From Hortaea werneckii (lineage: Eukaryota; Ascomycota; Dothideomycetes; Mycosphaerellales; Teratosphaeriaceae): DNA of 64,000 nt. A program made the translations under genes and the position numbers. Within the stretch, counting starts at the first letter, position 1; every line of letters starts with the position of its first letter. The DNA lies in NCBI GenBank assembly GCA_037044905.1, contig JBAOKB010000138.1:26972-90971 (forward strand). The letters run 5' to 3'. This document shows, piece after piece, positions 24,059 through 35,267 of this stretch. Below the pieces are notes generated by a model. That model had not been told where the DNA came from. It saw only the letters and a program-made list of their open reading frames with translations, and ran no database searches.

Positions 24059-25385
24059 CGTCTGAAAGAGAGGGACGGGGGGGCTGGAAGGATAGTATAG
24101 TCGAGGGCGATCGATAGACGAGCAGACTTCAGCGCTCAGCAACGGCGGGCAAAGCTACCAGGACCAGGACCAGCACCAACCGAGTGGGTTATTGCCAGGG
24201 CGGCGTTAGGCGAGATCTTCGCAGGCGATGAGCATGGCGCTCTGCCTGGAAGGAGGAAAGCTTGAGTGGTCGCGGCGAAGATAATCTTCTCGATGCGGTA
24301 AGTAGGCAGAGGAGGGCGAGTACCTAGGTAGGAAAGACGATCAGGAGGTCCGCACGTTGACCCGAGCGCGTGAGAGGCGTTTTCCGGATGCTTTCGCGTA
24401 CGCGGCCGGCAGCCGGGTCTGTCAGCGCGTTACGGTCCGGCCATCTTTAATAGGAGGGACTGCGGCATGGACATACTGTCTATGGTAGATGTTGTGGATG
24501 AGGCTCACTTGATTACGAGGGTGTTGGTATGTACACTTGTATACTGCTCGCCATAGAATCCCATCATACTTCCGCATCCATTTCCAGCGCCTACCGCGAC
24601 ATCCTCACCAGGTCTCAATGACCCATGGCAAACTCCATGGAGAAGGCGGCACTGGCCATCAGGGGGGTTGATCAGCATTCGATCTAGCGCCCGCCATGCC
24701 CTTAGCGCCAGGTACACCATCGCTTCCGCAAGCCTAAATTCTAGACCCTTTTTTCTTCAGGGAGAGGAGACCGGGGGAGGCATTCAGCATTGGTGGCTTC
24801 ATGCAAATCATGACTATCATTCGGGGGGTTCGTCAACGAGGGGAGATAGATGAGGATCTCCGTGAACGAGTCAACCTGAACGATGCGACATTGCTACAAC
24901 GCGTCACTTCGCGTCCATCAACTACCTCCTGCCGAGACTCTGCCAGCTGTTGATGGATGCAACTACTTCGGCTTTCGCGCGCGTTACGCCAGACTCCATG
25001 CCGCCGACCTTGGAAATTATATGCCCTCACATATGGGCAGGATTTTCCGCAGCTGACGCGACAGACGCGACAATCTTTTTTGGCAGTCGCAAAACCTTGA
25101 GCAGGTTGATCTTAAGCTCGCCTATGATATGTGAAGTTCTCGACTGTTTCACTTATCGCTCTCTCCCAACCCCGTCCCGATCTTCCCCGGGGTGGCTCTT
25201 GTCTTGTAATCGCCGAACAGGTGTTTGTCCCGTCACCCTACTACGGCACTTCGAAACGCTCTACTTTTCACCGTTGCCTACCGTCTTTGCAGTATGTTTC
25301 CATTATTATTCATGATAGGATCTTAATGGCTTTGTCTTACAGTGCCTGTATAGTACTTTCTTACATTCCACCACTCCAAAGCTAC
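24059..25385. other. intergenic, promoter side of coiled-coil gene
   Basis: 1.3 kb with no supported gene. It holds a TACCTAGGTA palindrome at 24321-24330, 263 bases upstream of the coiled-coil start. The distal part includes the 3' flank of the aldo-keto reductase gene. Open frames are under 125 codons with no domain. Confidence 0.5.
24321..24330. promoter_or_regulatory. TACCTAGGTA palindrome
   Basis: Second perfect copy of the palindrome, 263 bases upstream of the coiled-coil gene's start codon and so possibly in its promoter. Confidence 0.5.
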
Positions 25386-26426
25386 TCATGACTGCTTCCC
25401 ATCGAGGTCAGCATAGAAGTTCCAGGAGAACCCTTTACTCGGGTCATTGAACCTCAACTTCCTATCCAGCCCATCGATCTTCTTCACATCCTCCGCGTCC
25501 AACTTAAAGTCCCCGCCAAGGTTGTCCCTGATCCTACTATCGGTCTTACTCTTGGGGATGACACTCCGCCCGTGCGCAATGCCCCATGCGAGTGCCACCT
25601 GCGCGCCAGTCTTGCCGTACTTCTTGCCGATTTCGACTAGGACTGGGTCTTCAATGATCTTCTCCATGTTTTGCCCCTTCGAGTAGATCTCGTTCTGGTT
25701 GCCGAAAGGCGAGTATTGCGTAACATGAATGCCATGGTCCTTGTGCCATGCGTCGAAACCCGTCTGCTGGAGGTAAGGGTGGCATTCGATCTGGTGCGCA
25801 GCCGGGACAACGCTCGTCTCTTTGAGAAGACGCTCCATCTCAGCCTTTGAGAAGTTGCTTACACCGATCGCCTTCGCTTTGCCCTTCTTGAGGCATGCCT
25901 CCATGGCTTTGTACGTGTCCACGTAGTCGGCTGTTCCCGGGACAATCTTGCCATTGCTGTCGCGTGGCATCAGCTCCGCAGCCTTCTTGAAAGGCGAAGG
26001 CCAGTGCATCAGGTAGAGGTCGACGTAGTCTGTGCCTAGGTCCCGAAGGCTTGCGTCGAGAGCCGGCTCGACATCCTCCGGGTCATGCGCATTGTTCCAG
26101 AGCTTCGTGACGAGGAAGATTTCTTCCCGTGGCACTCCTGACTTTTTGATCGCATTGCCCACCGCTGGCTCGGTGCCATAGATGCGAGCTGTATCGATGT
26201 GTCTGTACCCTGAGGTCAGAGCCGTTGTGACTGCCGGCTCTTGTGCGTCCTTGTCTTGCCAGGTGCCAAAGCCCAAAGCTGGGATCGAGGCTCCGGTGTT
26301 GAGTTTGTGCGCAGTGCCAGCTGTCGAAGCTTGTCGGAGCTGTTGTTGGACTGGGCTTCGTGTAGTGAGTTGAGACGTGAGCTGGGACGCGCGAGAGATC
26401 GCGGAGGTCATGGTCCGGGAAGCCAT
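25386..26426 (-). CDS. aldo-keto reductase
   Basis: One exon of 346 residues. After a 40-residue Ser/Thr/Arg/Gln-rich leader without acidic residues, which could be a mitochondrial presequence, the (beta/alpha)8 NADPH-dependent reductase fold begins with KLNTGASIPALGFGTW. The catalytic tetrad is visible as Asp78 and Tyr83 (HIDTARIYGTE), Lys108 (VTKLW) and His141 (LMHWP). The cofactor-binding IPKSKTDSRIRDNL motif is near the C-terminus. It resembles the AKR3/AKR5-type glycerol, xylose and carbonyl reductases of fungi; the substrate cannot be assigned. The first ATG in frame is at 26424-26426. A start at the internal Met6 is also possible. Confidence 0.93.
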   Translation of the reverse strand: MASRTMTSAISRASQLTSQLTTRSPVQQQLRQASTAGTAHKLNTGASIPALGFGTWQDKDAQEPAVTTALTSGYRHIDTARIYGTEPAVGNAIKKSGVPREEIFLVTKLWNNAHDPEDVEPALDASLRDLGTDYVDLYLMHWPSPFKKAAELMPRDSNGKIVPGTADYVDTYKAMEACLKKGKAKAIGVSNFSKAEMERLLKETSVVPAAHQIECHPYLQQTGFDAWHKDHGIHVTQYSPFGNQNEIYSKGQNMEKIIEDPVLVEIGKKYGKTGAQVALAWGIAHGRSVIPKSKTDSRIRDNLGGDFKLDAEDVKKIDGLDRKLRFNDPSKGFSWNFYADLDGKQS

Positions 26427-27053
26427 GGCAAGAGTCGGACGGAAAGGAGTTATGTGATGGTAAGATAGAAGGGTCAAGGAAGATGAAGGATCACAGAATA
26501 CTTAGATGGCAATCGTTTAAATGCACCAATGCTGCGTAGAGGATACACCTCATGTACTGACGGACGATGACGTCGTGAGTTTCTTCCGGGTATTTCAACC
26601 GTTTGGTGTTGCTTTAGCAGCAGACGGACTTTTTTTTTTATCACCAGGATCAAATCAATTCGCTCTTGTGCCGTTTGAAAGAGGTGGAAGAAGAAAGACC
26701 TGAGATGGTAATGGATTTATTGCTCAATTGTGCGAGTTCGCTGGTGTTGCGGAGCTGTAGCCCCGGACTGCTTCCATCTTGCGTCCTTGTTATTCCCGCT
26801 TGCGCCCCAGTTGGGGATGGCTCGGCTAAGTCGGCAAGGCTCGAACTCGTTCGCCTACCCCTCGCCTTTTCGACATGCACTTACCTAAGGCAAATAATGG
26901 GTATTCGTAGTACCAAGAGTGTATAAGGAAAGGTGGGTACTATGTGTTGAAATCTTCATACAAGGCTCGTATTTCGTCAGTTGTTCGTCGTCTGCCGTGG
27001 ACCCAGCAGTCGATAGCAAACGCACCCACAAGAGGTGTCACTTTTGCGGAGGT
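26427..27053. promoter_or_regulatory. divergent promoter, aldo-keto reductase and MFS transporter
   Basis: 627 bases between outward-facing starts. A poly-T run lies near 26629-26640. The frame leading into the transporter is open further upstream, but I place the start at 27054, where the sequence becomes the polar N-terminus usual for this family. Confidence 0.4.
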
Positions 27054-28631
27054 ATGAGCCAGGAAAAGGACCATGCTGCTCTGAACGGCCAGGAGACTAG
27101 GTCTCGCGAGACCGATCACCTGGATACGACTGAGCAAGACGTGGCGAACGATTCAGCCGATCTGAACGTCAACGGAGTCCTCGCAAGCGAAGCAGAAAAG
27201 GACGTCCCACAGCCTGTCCGAAGAGGACCACCGCCACCACCAAATGGAGGTTACGGCTGGGTCTGTACTGTCTGTTGCGGCCTCATAAATGCTCACACAT
27301 GGGGACTGAATTCAAGCTACGGTGTATTCTTGGCTCACTACCTAGCTACCAATACCTTTCCAAACGCAACATCCCTCGAATATGCCTTCGTAGGCTCCCT
27401 CAGCATCTCCTGCGCGATGCTAGTCTCCCCCGCTGCAACCTACACGACCCGTGTCTTCGGAACAAAGACGACGCTCTTCACGGGCATCGCGTTCGAGACC
27501 GCAAGCCTCATAGGCGCCTCATTCGCCTACGAAATCTGGCAGCTCTTCCTAAGCCAGGGTATCTGCTTCGGCATCGGTATGGGCTTCCTCTTTGTCGGCA
27601 GCGTAGGCATCGTGCCCCAATGGTTCACCACTCGCCGATCTCTCGCGAACGGGTTCGCCACCTCCGGTTCCGGTCTAGGCGGACTGCTCTATTCCCTCGC
27701 TACGGGCGCCATGATCCAATCCATCGGACTCGCCTGGGCCTTCCGAGTCCTCGGCATCCTCGCCTTCGCCGTCAACAGCATCTGCGCCATCCTCCTCAAA
27801 GACCGCAACAAAATCATCGGCGCCTCGCAGCTAGCATTCGAGACTTCCCTGTTCAAACGACCCGAGTATCTCCTCTTCAACGGCTACGGTTTCTTCTCCC
27901 TCCTCGCCTACGTCGTCCTCATCTTCTCCCTCGCCAATTACGCCAACGCCATCGGTCTCAATGCCTCGCAAGCTTCCATCATCTCCGCGCTCCTGAATCT
28001 AGGCCAGGCTGTAGGACGGTAAGTAATGCCTTCCTTACCATTAGACTCATCCCTCCAATCTGCTCGTGACCCTGGGACACTGATCGTGTATAGACCTCCC
28101 ATCGGCTACTTCTCCGACAACTTCGGCCGCATCAACATGGCAGGCGTCATGACCTTCCTCTCCGGCCTCTTCGCCCTCGTCATCTGGACCAACGCCGCCA
28201 GCTACGGCGTCCTGATCTTCTACTCGCTCGTCGGCGGCATGGTCGCCGGGACATTCTGGGTCACGGTCGCGCCCGTGTCGGCCGAGGTAGTCGGCTTGAA
28301 AAATGTCCCTTCGGCCCTGAATCTGGAGTGGCTCGTCATCGTCCTGCCTTCGACTTTCTCCGAGCCCATCGCGTTGGAGATTGTCGATGGGACGGGAAAG
28401 TACATCGGTACGCAGCTGTTCACGGGATTCATGTATGTTGTCGCGGCGGCCTGTGTGCTGTTGTTGCGAGGGTGGAAGATAGGCGAGCAGGATGAGCTGG
28501 CGCGGATGAAAGGGGAGGAGACGGGCGACGTTGATGTGCTAGGTGCGGAGGAGGAAGATAAAGATGGGCTGGCGAAGGCTGCAGGGCGGAAGAAAATGCT
28601 TCAAAATTGTCTGAAGTGGCGCAAAGTATAG
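27054..28631 (+). CDS. monocarboxylate-transporter-like MFS protein
   Basis: Two exons, 27054-28018 and 28094-28631, give 500 residues. The 65-residue acidic cytosolic N-terminus ends in PPPPPNGGYGWVCTVCC, the start of TM1 in the MCT family of the major facilitator superfamily. About twelve hydrophobic segments follow. The cytosolic loop between TM2 and TM3 and the GIGMGFLFVG helix are typical. The intron falls between QAVGR and PPIGYFSDNFGR, the conserved loop after TM8. Fungal MCT-like proteins are often plasma-membrane carriers of monocarboxylates, riboflavin or other small molecules; the substrate here is unknown. The C-terminal tail is acidic and then basic. The stop is only 56 bases from that of the convergent G-patch gene. 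Confidence 0.9.
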
Positions 28632-28687
28632 CCACTGCAATGTTTAGGTATTTCGCCGTTCATGAGTATCTTACGTTTCTAGAAGTT

Positions 28688-30814
28688 CTAATCATCGTCC
28701 TCGTCATCGCTCCCAAAGATCGCTTTAAAGACTGCATCGCCGGCCTTTTGACCCTCCAACGCTTCATTCTTCTCTACGTCGACTTCGGCCGGCGCTTGTG
28801 GTTGCTCGACCTGGACGCCTTCCTGCTGTGTACCTTCAATACCACCGGATACGAAACCACTCCCGCCCCGATTCCAGCTAGCGTCCTGCATCATACGGTT
28901 CAAGCTTGCCTGGCTAACCACTTCTAGCCGTCCCTTTGCATCATCTCCATATTCGCCAGAGTCGGGAGCCGCCCCGGGATCTCCACCAGCATTCGCAGGC
29001 GGTCGTACATTGAAGCGTTTGCAGAGCAATCTAGTCGGGTAGAAAGCCTGTCGGGACCGGGTCATCGGCCCATACATCCCCATCTTAGCCGCTTTCTCAG
29101 CGGGATCGTCTTCCTTCTGGGGTGGTGTAGAGGCTTTGTCCGGCGCATCCGATGCTAGCTGTGGCGTCGTTGAAGACGAAGTAAATCGCGCTGCCATAAG
29201 CCCAGATACTGGCTTGAATACCTCGGCTGCTTGGGCAAACTCGCGCATTTCTTTGCCCCAGTCATCCAAGCTCAGATCTTTGGGTCGATCGGGTAAGTTA
29301 GTCTTGAGGCCAGATTTGAGTTCTAAAAAGTGCCGGTACCGGCTTCGCTTGTCGTCGTCCTCTTGGTACGGCATCCAGCCGCTGGTGCCGCGATGTAGAG
29401 CCGCTGCTGCAGTCCGCTTGTCTAGTTCGGGAACGAGGTCCCAGAGGGTCCGGCGCTTGTCGGCTTCACTCGCTTCGAATCCGGCAGGTGCGCTTTCGCC
29501 CAAGCCACGTGGTAGATTTGTTTTGCCGGTTGCGCTCGCAACGCGATCTCGCATTGCTGGAGAGATAAAGTCAAAAACGGATTTGCCTGGTAGCTGATGT
29601 TCGCCTAGCATCGCTGCGCGCGTTTTGGGATCCAAAGTCGATGCCTTGGCTGCATCAGCTGTCGACTGGTAGGCAATGCTGGCTTGACTGGTATTCGTGG
29701 ACGACTTCGAATTTGCCCATCCGGCAGGGACGTCAGGCGGAGGGTACTTGTTCGCTTCTGAGAGGGTGAGCGGTTCCAAAGACAGGACGAAGCCGTCTAG
29801 TGGCAGACGCCCATCGTGACACTTCCTGAAACCTTTCGAAATTTTCGTGCTATCGTTCACCCTCTTTGATGTGAAGACAGGCTTTGGTGTGTCAGGCTTA
29901 GCATTGCTCGCGACTAGACCACCTTTCTTCTTTTTTCTGTCGCCTCCAATGATTCGGTTGTAGCTGATTTGCGGGCCCATAGCATATGGGTCTTCGTCGT
30001 CAGAGCCAGTGTCGTTCAAAACGCCCATGCCGATACCAGTCTTCTTCTTCATTTTCGGCTTACTGGTAAGTTTCGAGCGATTTGGTTGAAGAATTCGCGC
30101 ATCTCTCTCTTCGTCCTGCTCGTCATCGACAGCAGCAGTGCTCTCCTGTTGAAGTCTCTCTTCACCTGCAAAGCCTAACCCTTTGCGATCGGTCTTTCGA
30201 CTGAAGCTGATCATTCGCGAGTTTTCCGGTGCGAAAGAATGCACTTCACCCTTGTCATCGCCCTTCGCTTTACGCTTGACTTTCGGTCCTACGCCTTGGC
30301 CTTGCCGCCAACCCATGCGCTGCAGCAATTTGACCCCCATCGTCTCACCGGTGCTGCGGAACAAGTCTGCAAACATGCCTCCCTGCCTCGCTCCATTCTC
30401 AGAACCACTTCCCAAGCCAGCGAATGTTCCACTTGTCTCAAGCCTCTGCTGTTCGGCTTGCTCGGCTAAGTCCTCATCGTCCATGAAGTCCTCTGGACGC
30501 TGCTGCTTCTGCGACTCATCTTCCTTCTTCGCCCGGTTGGCCCGCGACGATACGAAGGTCGCAGGCGTCCATCCTTCCTTGGAGCCAACAGTGTTGAAGT
30601 AACCCGCAGAGAAGCCGCCAGTAAATGCGCCATGCAGCCGCTTCCGACCACGCTCGTCAGTCACTTCTTGTTTCCATACAGGCACGTAACTACCGTCATC
30701 CCGCGATTGGGCATCATAGGCAGGAAGTGGTGTCCCGAAGACGGCGAATGGGGCATGATTGGGTGGACCATTGTGGTCGGATTCGAAGGCGGCTCTGGAG
30801 CGCTTGGGATACAT
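28688..30814 (-). CDS. G-patch domain protein, GPATCH1 type
   Basis: One coding exon of 708 residues. The N-terminus has the conserved DUF1604 block: FGTPLPAYD, DDGSYVPVWKQEVTDERGRKRLHGAF and GYFNTVGSKEGWTPATFVSSR. A G-patch follows at about residues 159-180 (GVKLLQRMGWRQGQGVGPK). Proteins of this kind (human GPATCH1, plant TOUGH) bind the spliceosome, where G-patches activate DEAH helicases. Later blocks such as DGRLPLDGFVLS, LGEHQLPGKSVFDFISPAMRDRVASATGK and RYRHFLELKSGL also fit the family. The C-terminus is acidic (DDEDDD). A GTAAGT at about 30885-30891 and an acceptor just before the start suggest an intron in the 5' leader. Start 30814 gives the family-like MYPKRSR beginning. Confidence 0.9.
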   Translation of the reverse strand: MYPKRSRAAFESDHNGPPNHAPFAVFGTPLPAYDAQSRDDGSYVPVWKQEVTDERGRKRLHGAFTGGFSAGYFNTVGSKEGWTPATFVSSRANRAKKEDESQKQQRPEDFMDDEDLAEQAEQQRLETSGTFAGLGSGSENGARQGGMFADLFRSTGETMGVKLLQRMGWRQGQGVGPKVKRKAKGDDKGEVHSFAPENSRMISFSRKTDRKGLGFAGEERLQQESTAAVDDEQDEERDARILQPNRSKLTSKPKMKKKTGIGMGVLNDTGSDDEDPYAMGPQISYNRIIGGDRKKKKGGLVASNAKPDTPKPVFTSKRVNDSTKISKGFRKCHDGRLPLDGFVLSLEPLTLSEANKYPPPDVPAGWANSKSSTNTSQASIAYQSTADAAKASTLDPKTRAAMLGEHQLPGKSVFDFISPAMRDRVASATGKTNLPRGLGESAPAGFEASEADKRRTLWDLVPELDKRTAAAALHRGTSGWMPYQEDDDKRSRYRHFLELKSGLKTNLPDRPKDLSLDDWGKEMREFAQAAEVFKPVSGLMAARFTSSSTTPQLASDAPDKASTPPQKEDDPAEKAAKMGMYGPMTRSRQAFYPTRLLCKRFNVRPPANAGGDPGAAPDSGEYGDDAKGRLEVVSQASLNRMMQDASWNRGGSGFVSGGIEGTQQEGVQVEQPQAPAEVDVEKNEALEGQKAGDAVFKAIFGSDDEDDD

Positions 30815-31286
30815 TCTTAGCCTGCGTTGCAGATGGACAGCATGGGTTTGAGATTGCCTGTGTGATTTGGGAAGGTCGGGTGGACTTACTCGAGCTCCTT
30901 GTTCTGATGGTAGCCTCACATGCTTCAGACAAGGCAACACAGCGAGCGCTATGAATTACACTGGAAGCTGAGGTGCGTATGGATGCAGTGCAAGTGACAC
31001 TCTCAATCTGCTCAAAATAGCAAGCCTCCCTCGTAAAGTTCCTTGCCGTAACGTTATTCGCTTCTATACGCTAGGCTGCTTTTGGCGGCGGTCGTGGCTT
31101 GCACTGTACGAGGCCACCCTCCGCGCGTCACGTGTCATCGGTGGGACCTGGCTTTACAGGGGACGGTGATGAGCTTCGACGCACACACTCATTCTGTTGC
31201 AAGCAGTACTTGGACGAGGAAAGGTCTCTCGATCGATCCAAATAATATCATCGGTACTTAGGTGGCCGCGTCGATCCCCAAATACC

Positions 31287-31296
31287 TACCTAGGTA
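31287..31296. promoter_or_regulatory. TACCTAGGTA palindrome
   Basis: Third perfect copy, in the shared G-patch/KIN1 intergenic region. Confidence 0.5.
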
Positions 31297-31934
31297 ATAT
31301 CACAGATATGTAAGGCGAGTCTCCCGCCCGGCTATCTCCGCCTGCTAAACTCTATCAGACCCTCGGGTCCTGCTGGAACAGCCGCCGTCCCCCTTGAAAC
31401 GCGTGAACCCTCTTGGCCTGGAAGTTAGGAACCGTGTCCCCACCTCTCATTAGTCGCGACCGTCGACAGCCGACCTCGTACTAGGAGGTCCAGCGCATTC
31501 GTCTCCGCTGCGCATACAGTCCAGGTTGCTTTCCATCACATCGATGCTGCTCCACCGTCTTGCCTGGTTCTGGTGACGATAGCGGTTCGGCGCACGGTCA
31601 ACAGGAGCCACCGCTCTTTCCCCCAAGGCTTCCGCCATTCGTTCGTGCTTTCCAACCGCGTCAACCCAACGTTCTCCGCGCATCAACGCCGCGGCTGCCC
31701 CTCCTACACTGGAAACGTAACGGCGGGTTTCGGTCCCAAGACACAGCGTACGGGCGACCTACAGTAGGCAGACACAGACGCTGTTGCAGGTGCAAACGCG
31801 AGCAGAAACAGAAGCAGACACAGAATCAGGAGCAGGAGCAGCGAACGCCCAGGTCGGGCAGGGGCCGGTGGGAGGCAGGCTAGTTAGGAAGGCAGCCGAA
31901 CTTCAACTTCCCTGGAGATAAAGTCAGGTAGGAG

Positions 31935-31944
31935 TACCTAGGTA
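31935..31944. promoter_or_regulatory. TACCTAGGTA palindrome
   Basis: Fourth perfect copy, 22 bases before the KIN1 start codon and so likely within the transcribed leader. Confidence 0.45.
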
Positions 31945-31966
31945 GTGCCTACTGGACATCCCCGCC

Positions 31967-34900
31967 ATGTCCGCTGCTGCAGCCTCATCGCTGCCACGCA
32001 CTCCATCACGCCGGAATCAGCCCCAGGCAGCGAATTACTCCGCCTCCAGCTCGGAGCGCGACCGTCCTCAGCGCACCCAGTCCACCACCACTCGACCCCC
32101 CGGCGTCGCTGCATCACCCCGTCGCTCCGCATCCTCGTCGCAAGCCCCAACCGCTCACACTCACGCCCGCGACACACGGCAACAATCCGGGGCCCTGCAA
32201 GGAGTGGCGCGAAGCGATTACGAGCAGGCCAATGTCGCACCGCCCGCGTCCTCATCCCGCCGCAGTGAGTCGTCACATGACCGGCACTTGAATGGTGCAA
32301 CCCCGACACGTACCGAATCCATGCGACAGCCCACAACACACGCGCGGACAGCTTCGCGCTACAACGACCAGCCGACGCCCGCCAATGGCAGTCATGGCAC
32401 CCATCAAGGCGAATCGAGCAGGGCAACCGGCAGCACCAACCTCAGAAGACGTACGACCATTGACGCTCAGACTGGTCACTGGGATCTTGGAAAGACAATC
32501 GGCGCGGGAAGTATGGGCAAGGTGAAGCTCGCCCGGAACAAGGAGACCGGCGAGCAGGTGGCAGTAAAGATCGTCCCGCGACAGAGCAGCGAGGGCGAGC
32601 ACCGTACACAGGCCGAGCGCGAGCGGGCAGATCACAGTAAAGAAGTCCGAACGGCACGTGAGGCGGCCATTGTGACGCTTGTCGACCATCCTTACATCTG
32701 TGGTATGCGCGATGTTGTACGAACCAATTACCACTGGTACATGCTCTTTGAGTATGTCAACGGTGGGCAGATGCTGGACTACATCATCAGTCACGGCCGG
32801 CTGAAAGAGAAGCAAGCCCGCAAGTTCGGCCGCCAGATTGCAAGTGCACTCGATTATTGCCACCGGAATAGCATCGTGCATCGTGATTTGAAAATCGAGA
32901 ATATTCTGATCAGCAAGAACGGCGATATCAAGATAATCGACTTTGGCCTGTCGAACCTATTCAGTCCTCGAAATCATCTGAAGACCTTTTGCGGGAGCTT
33001 ATACTTCGCGGCTCCAGAGCTACTACAGGCCAGGCAATACACAGGACCAGAAGTAGATGTGTGGAGCTTTGGTATCGTGTTGTACGTGCTGGTTTGCGGA
33101 AAAGTGCCATTCGATGATCAATCGATGCCGCAACTACACGCGAAGATAAAGCGTGGAAACGTCGAATACCCACCGTGGCTGACTCCTGGTATGTTCACTT
33201 TCCATTCCTCTAAAGATGCTGAGCGGAGCTGACCTCTTCGTAGAATGCAAAGGCTTGATAGCACGCATGTTGAATACGAATCCACATGAGCGAGCTACAA
33301 TGCACGAGATCATGACTCACCCCTGGATGACACGAGGATTTCAAGGTCCACCGGAGAACTACTTGCCGCTTCGGAAGCCTTTGCAGCTACCACTCGACTC
33401 GGCGATTATCGAGAAAATGCAGGGGTTCGATTACGGCACTGCAGATGTCATTACAGCACAATTGACAAGAATCATCGAGTCTGACGATTATCAACGCGCC
33501 GTCCGGTATGCTGAAAAACAACGCATGCAGCAAACGCCAGATACTGAACGGAAACGGGGTGTTTTCGATTTCTATAAACGAAGAAACTCGGTAAACAGCC
33601 GTGACACGCTTAACACGCCTTCGACTGAAGCAATCCAGCTTGGCCAAGACCCGGTCAACGCGTTTCATCCCCTTATCTCAGTTTACTACCTGGCAGCAGA
33701 GAAGATGCAGCGCGAAGCTCAGGAGAAGAACCCAGGTGGTCTCGCCATGCCCGGAAATCCCAGCGAGGTCAAGATACCGGATCTTCCTGCACCAGAGCCA
33801 GCGTACACGAACGCGCAGACGTACGAGATGGCTGGCGAAAAGCCAACAGGCGGAAGGACTCGGCCACGTGCTCGAACGCATGGTGAAGACGAGGTTCAGG
33901 AGGGTATGCAGAATCTCAACGTCAACAAGGCTCCCTCGCCCAACCCGGCAATAGTAGAGCCAGGCATTGAGCAGCAGAAGCCTGAACCGGCAAGAAAGGA
34001 AAGTGCTGCAGCAGGATTGCTACGGAGGCTTAGCACCAGGAGATCAAAGGAGCCGGCTGCTGAGCGCGTTCCTAGAAGTGAACGACCTAGCCATCCGCCG
34101 CCGTCTTTGGCTGTCTATGGTCCGTCCGACACGCCCAGAAAGAGCTTCAGCATGCGTAGGACGCGGGATAGGAGCTCAAGTCGCGTAAGGCAGCAGGGCC
34201 AAGCAGAGACGGCACCAGCAAACGAGAAGTCGGAGCAGCAACTTCTCAGCCCACCGGGCAGCGCAAGCGGTGAACCTAAGAAGAAGTCGCATGGATTAGG
34301 AAGGTCTATCAGCGTCAACTCAAGCGACATGAGGAGGAAGCTTACTAGGCGAGGCGTCTCTGAAGGATCTTCCGTCAGGCCTCCCATGGCCAGCGCAAAT
34401 AACAACGACCGCAAACCGTCGATGGAGGAGAAGAGTAACGAGCGTGCCGCTGCTTCCGATGCAGAGACTTCAACAGCCACCAGGCCAAGTGGCGGGATTG
34501 CAAGTAGAACGAAGTCGATGGGCCATGCGCGCAGAGAAAGCATGCAACAGCGACGAGCAGCAAGACGGGACGCAGCTACGAGAGAGCGAGATGTCCCCGA
34601 GGAGACAGACCAAGATATGCAGGACGAGATGGACGGCGCTCATGCCGGGAGCAGCAGCCCTACTGGCTTCAAGCCGGTCTATCTCAAAGGTGTGTTCTCG
34701 GTGTCGACGACGAGCAGCAAGCCATTGCAGTTCATTAGATCCGACATTATCCGTGTGCTCTCGCAGCTGGGCGTCGAATACACAGAAATCAAAGGCGGGT
34801 TCCGGTGCAGGCATGCTCCAAGCATCAAAGCGGCTGGTGGTAATGACGACGCGGCAGGCGGAGCACTGTCTTCCAACCCACCGAACGAAGGAAGCGGAAG

Positions 34901-35267
34901 CCACAGGCGCAAGATCTCCCTCGGCGGCTTCCGCAACACCGCCGAGCGGGATGCCTTCCGCGCCCAACAACAGCAACCGCCTACGCCGCGCAGCAAGACG
35001 AGCCGGGAGCAAAGCAGCTACGCCAACACGGACGAAGAGGACTCGGAGGAGGAACAGCAGCCGAAACCGAATATCCCGCGTCCAGCGGGCGAGACGAGCA
35101 CGCACGTCCAGGCCGACCTCGGCGGCAGCATGGTCCTGAAGTTTGAGATCTTCGTCGTCAAGGTGCCCCTGATCGGGCTCCACGGCGTGCAGTTTAAGAA
35201 GATCGACGGCGGCACGTGGCAGTATAAAAACATGGCCCAGACGATCCTGAATGAGCTCAAACTCTAG
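31967..35267 (+). CDS. KIN1: Kin1/Kin2-like Ser/Thr protein kinase (MARK/PAR-1 type)
   Basis: Two exons, 31967-33188 and 33244-35267, give 1081 residues. A disordered Ser/Arg/Thr-rich leader of 170 residues precedes the kinase domain (about 172-440). That domain shows GAGSMGKV (179-186), Lys201, the catalytic HRDLKIEN (Asp307), DFG at 325-327 and APE at 349-351. The C-terminus (about 1035-1081, [27 protein letters not shown]) is a kinase-associated KA1 domain that binds acidic phospholipids. A second block, [41 protein letters not shown], matches the split KA1 of fungal Kin1. These kinases act at the cell cortex in polarity, exocytosis and, in yeasts, ER-stress signalling. All catalytic residues are present. 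Confidence 0.95.

Larger units (their letters stand above)
30815..31966. promoter_or_regulatory. divergent promoter region, G-patch gene and KIN1
   Basis: 1.15 kb between the two starts, with two perfect TACCTAGGTA palindromes (31287-31296 and 31935-31944) and several related half-sites such as GGTACTTAGGTGG near 31254. Short open frames in the KIN1 leader have no recognisable product. Confidence 0.5.
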
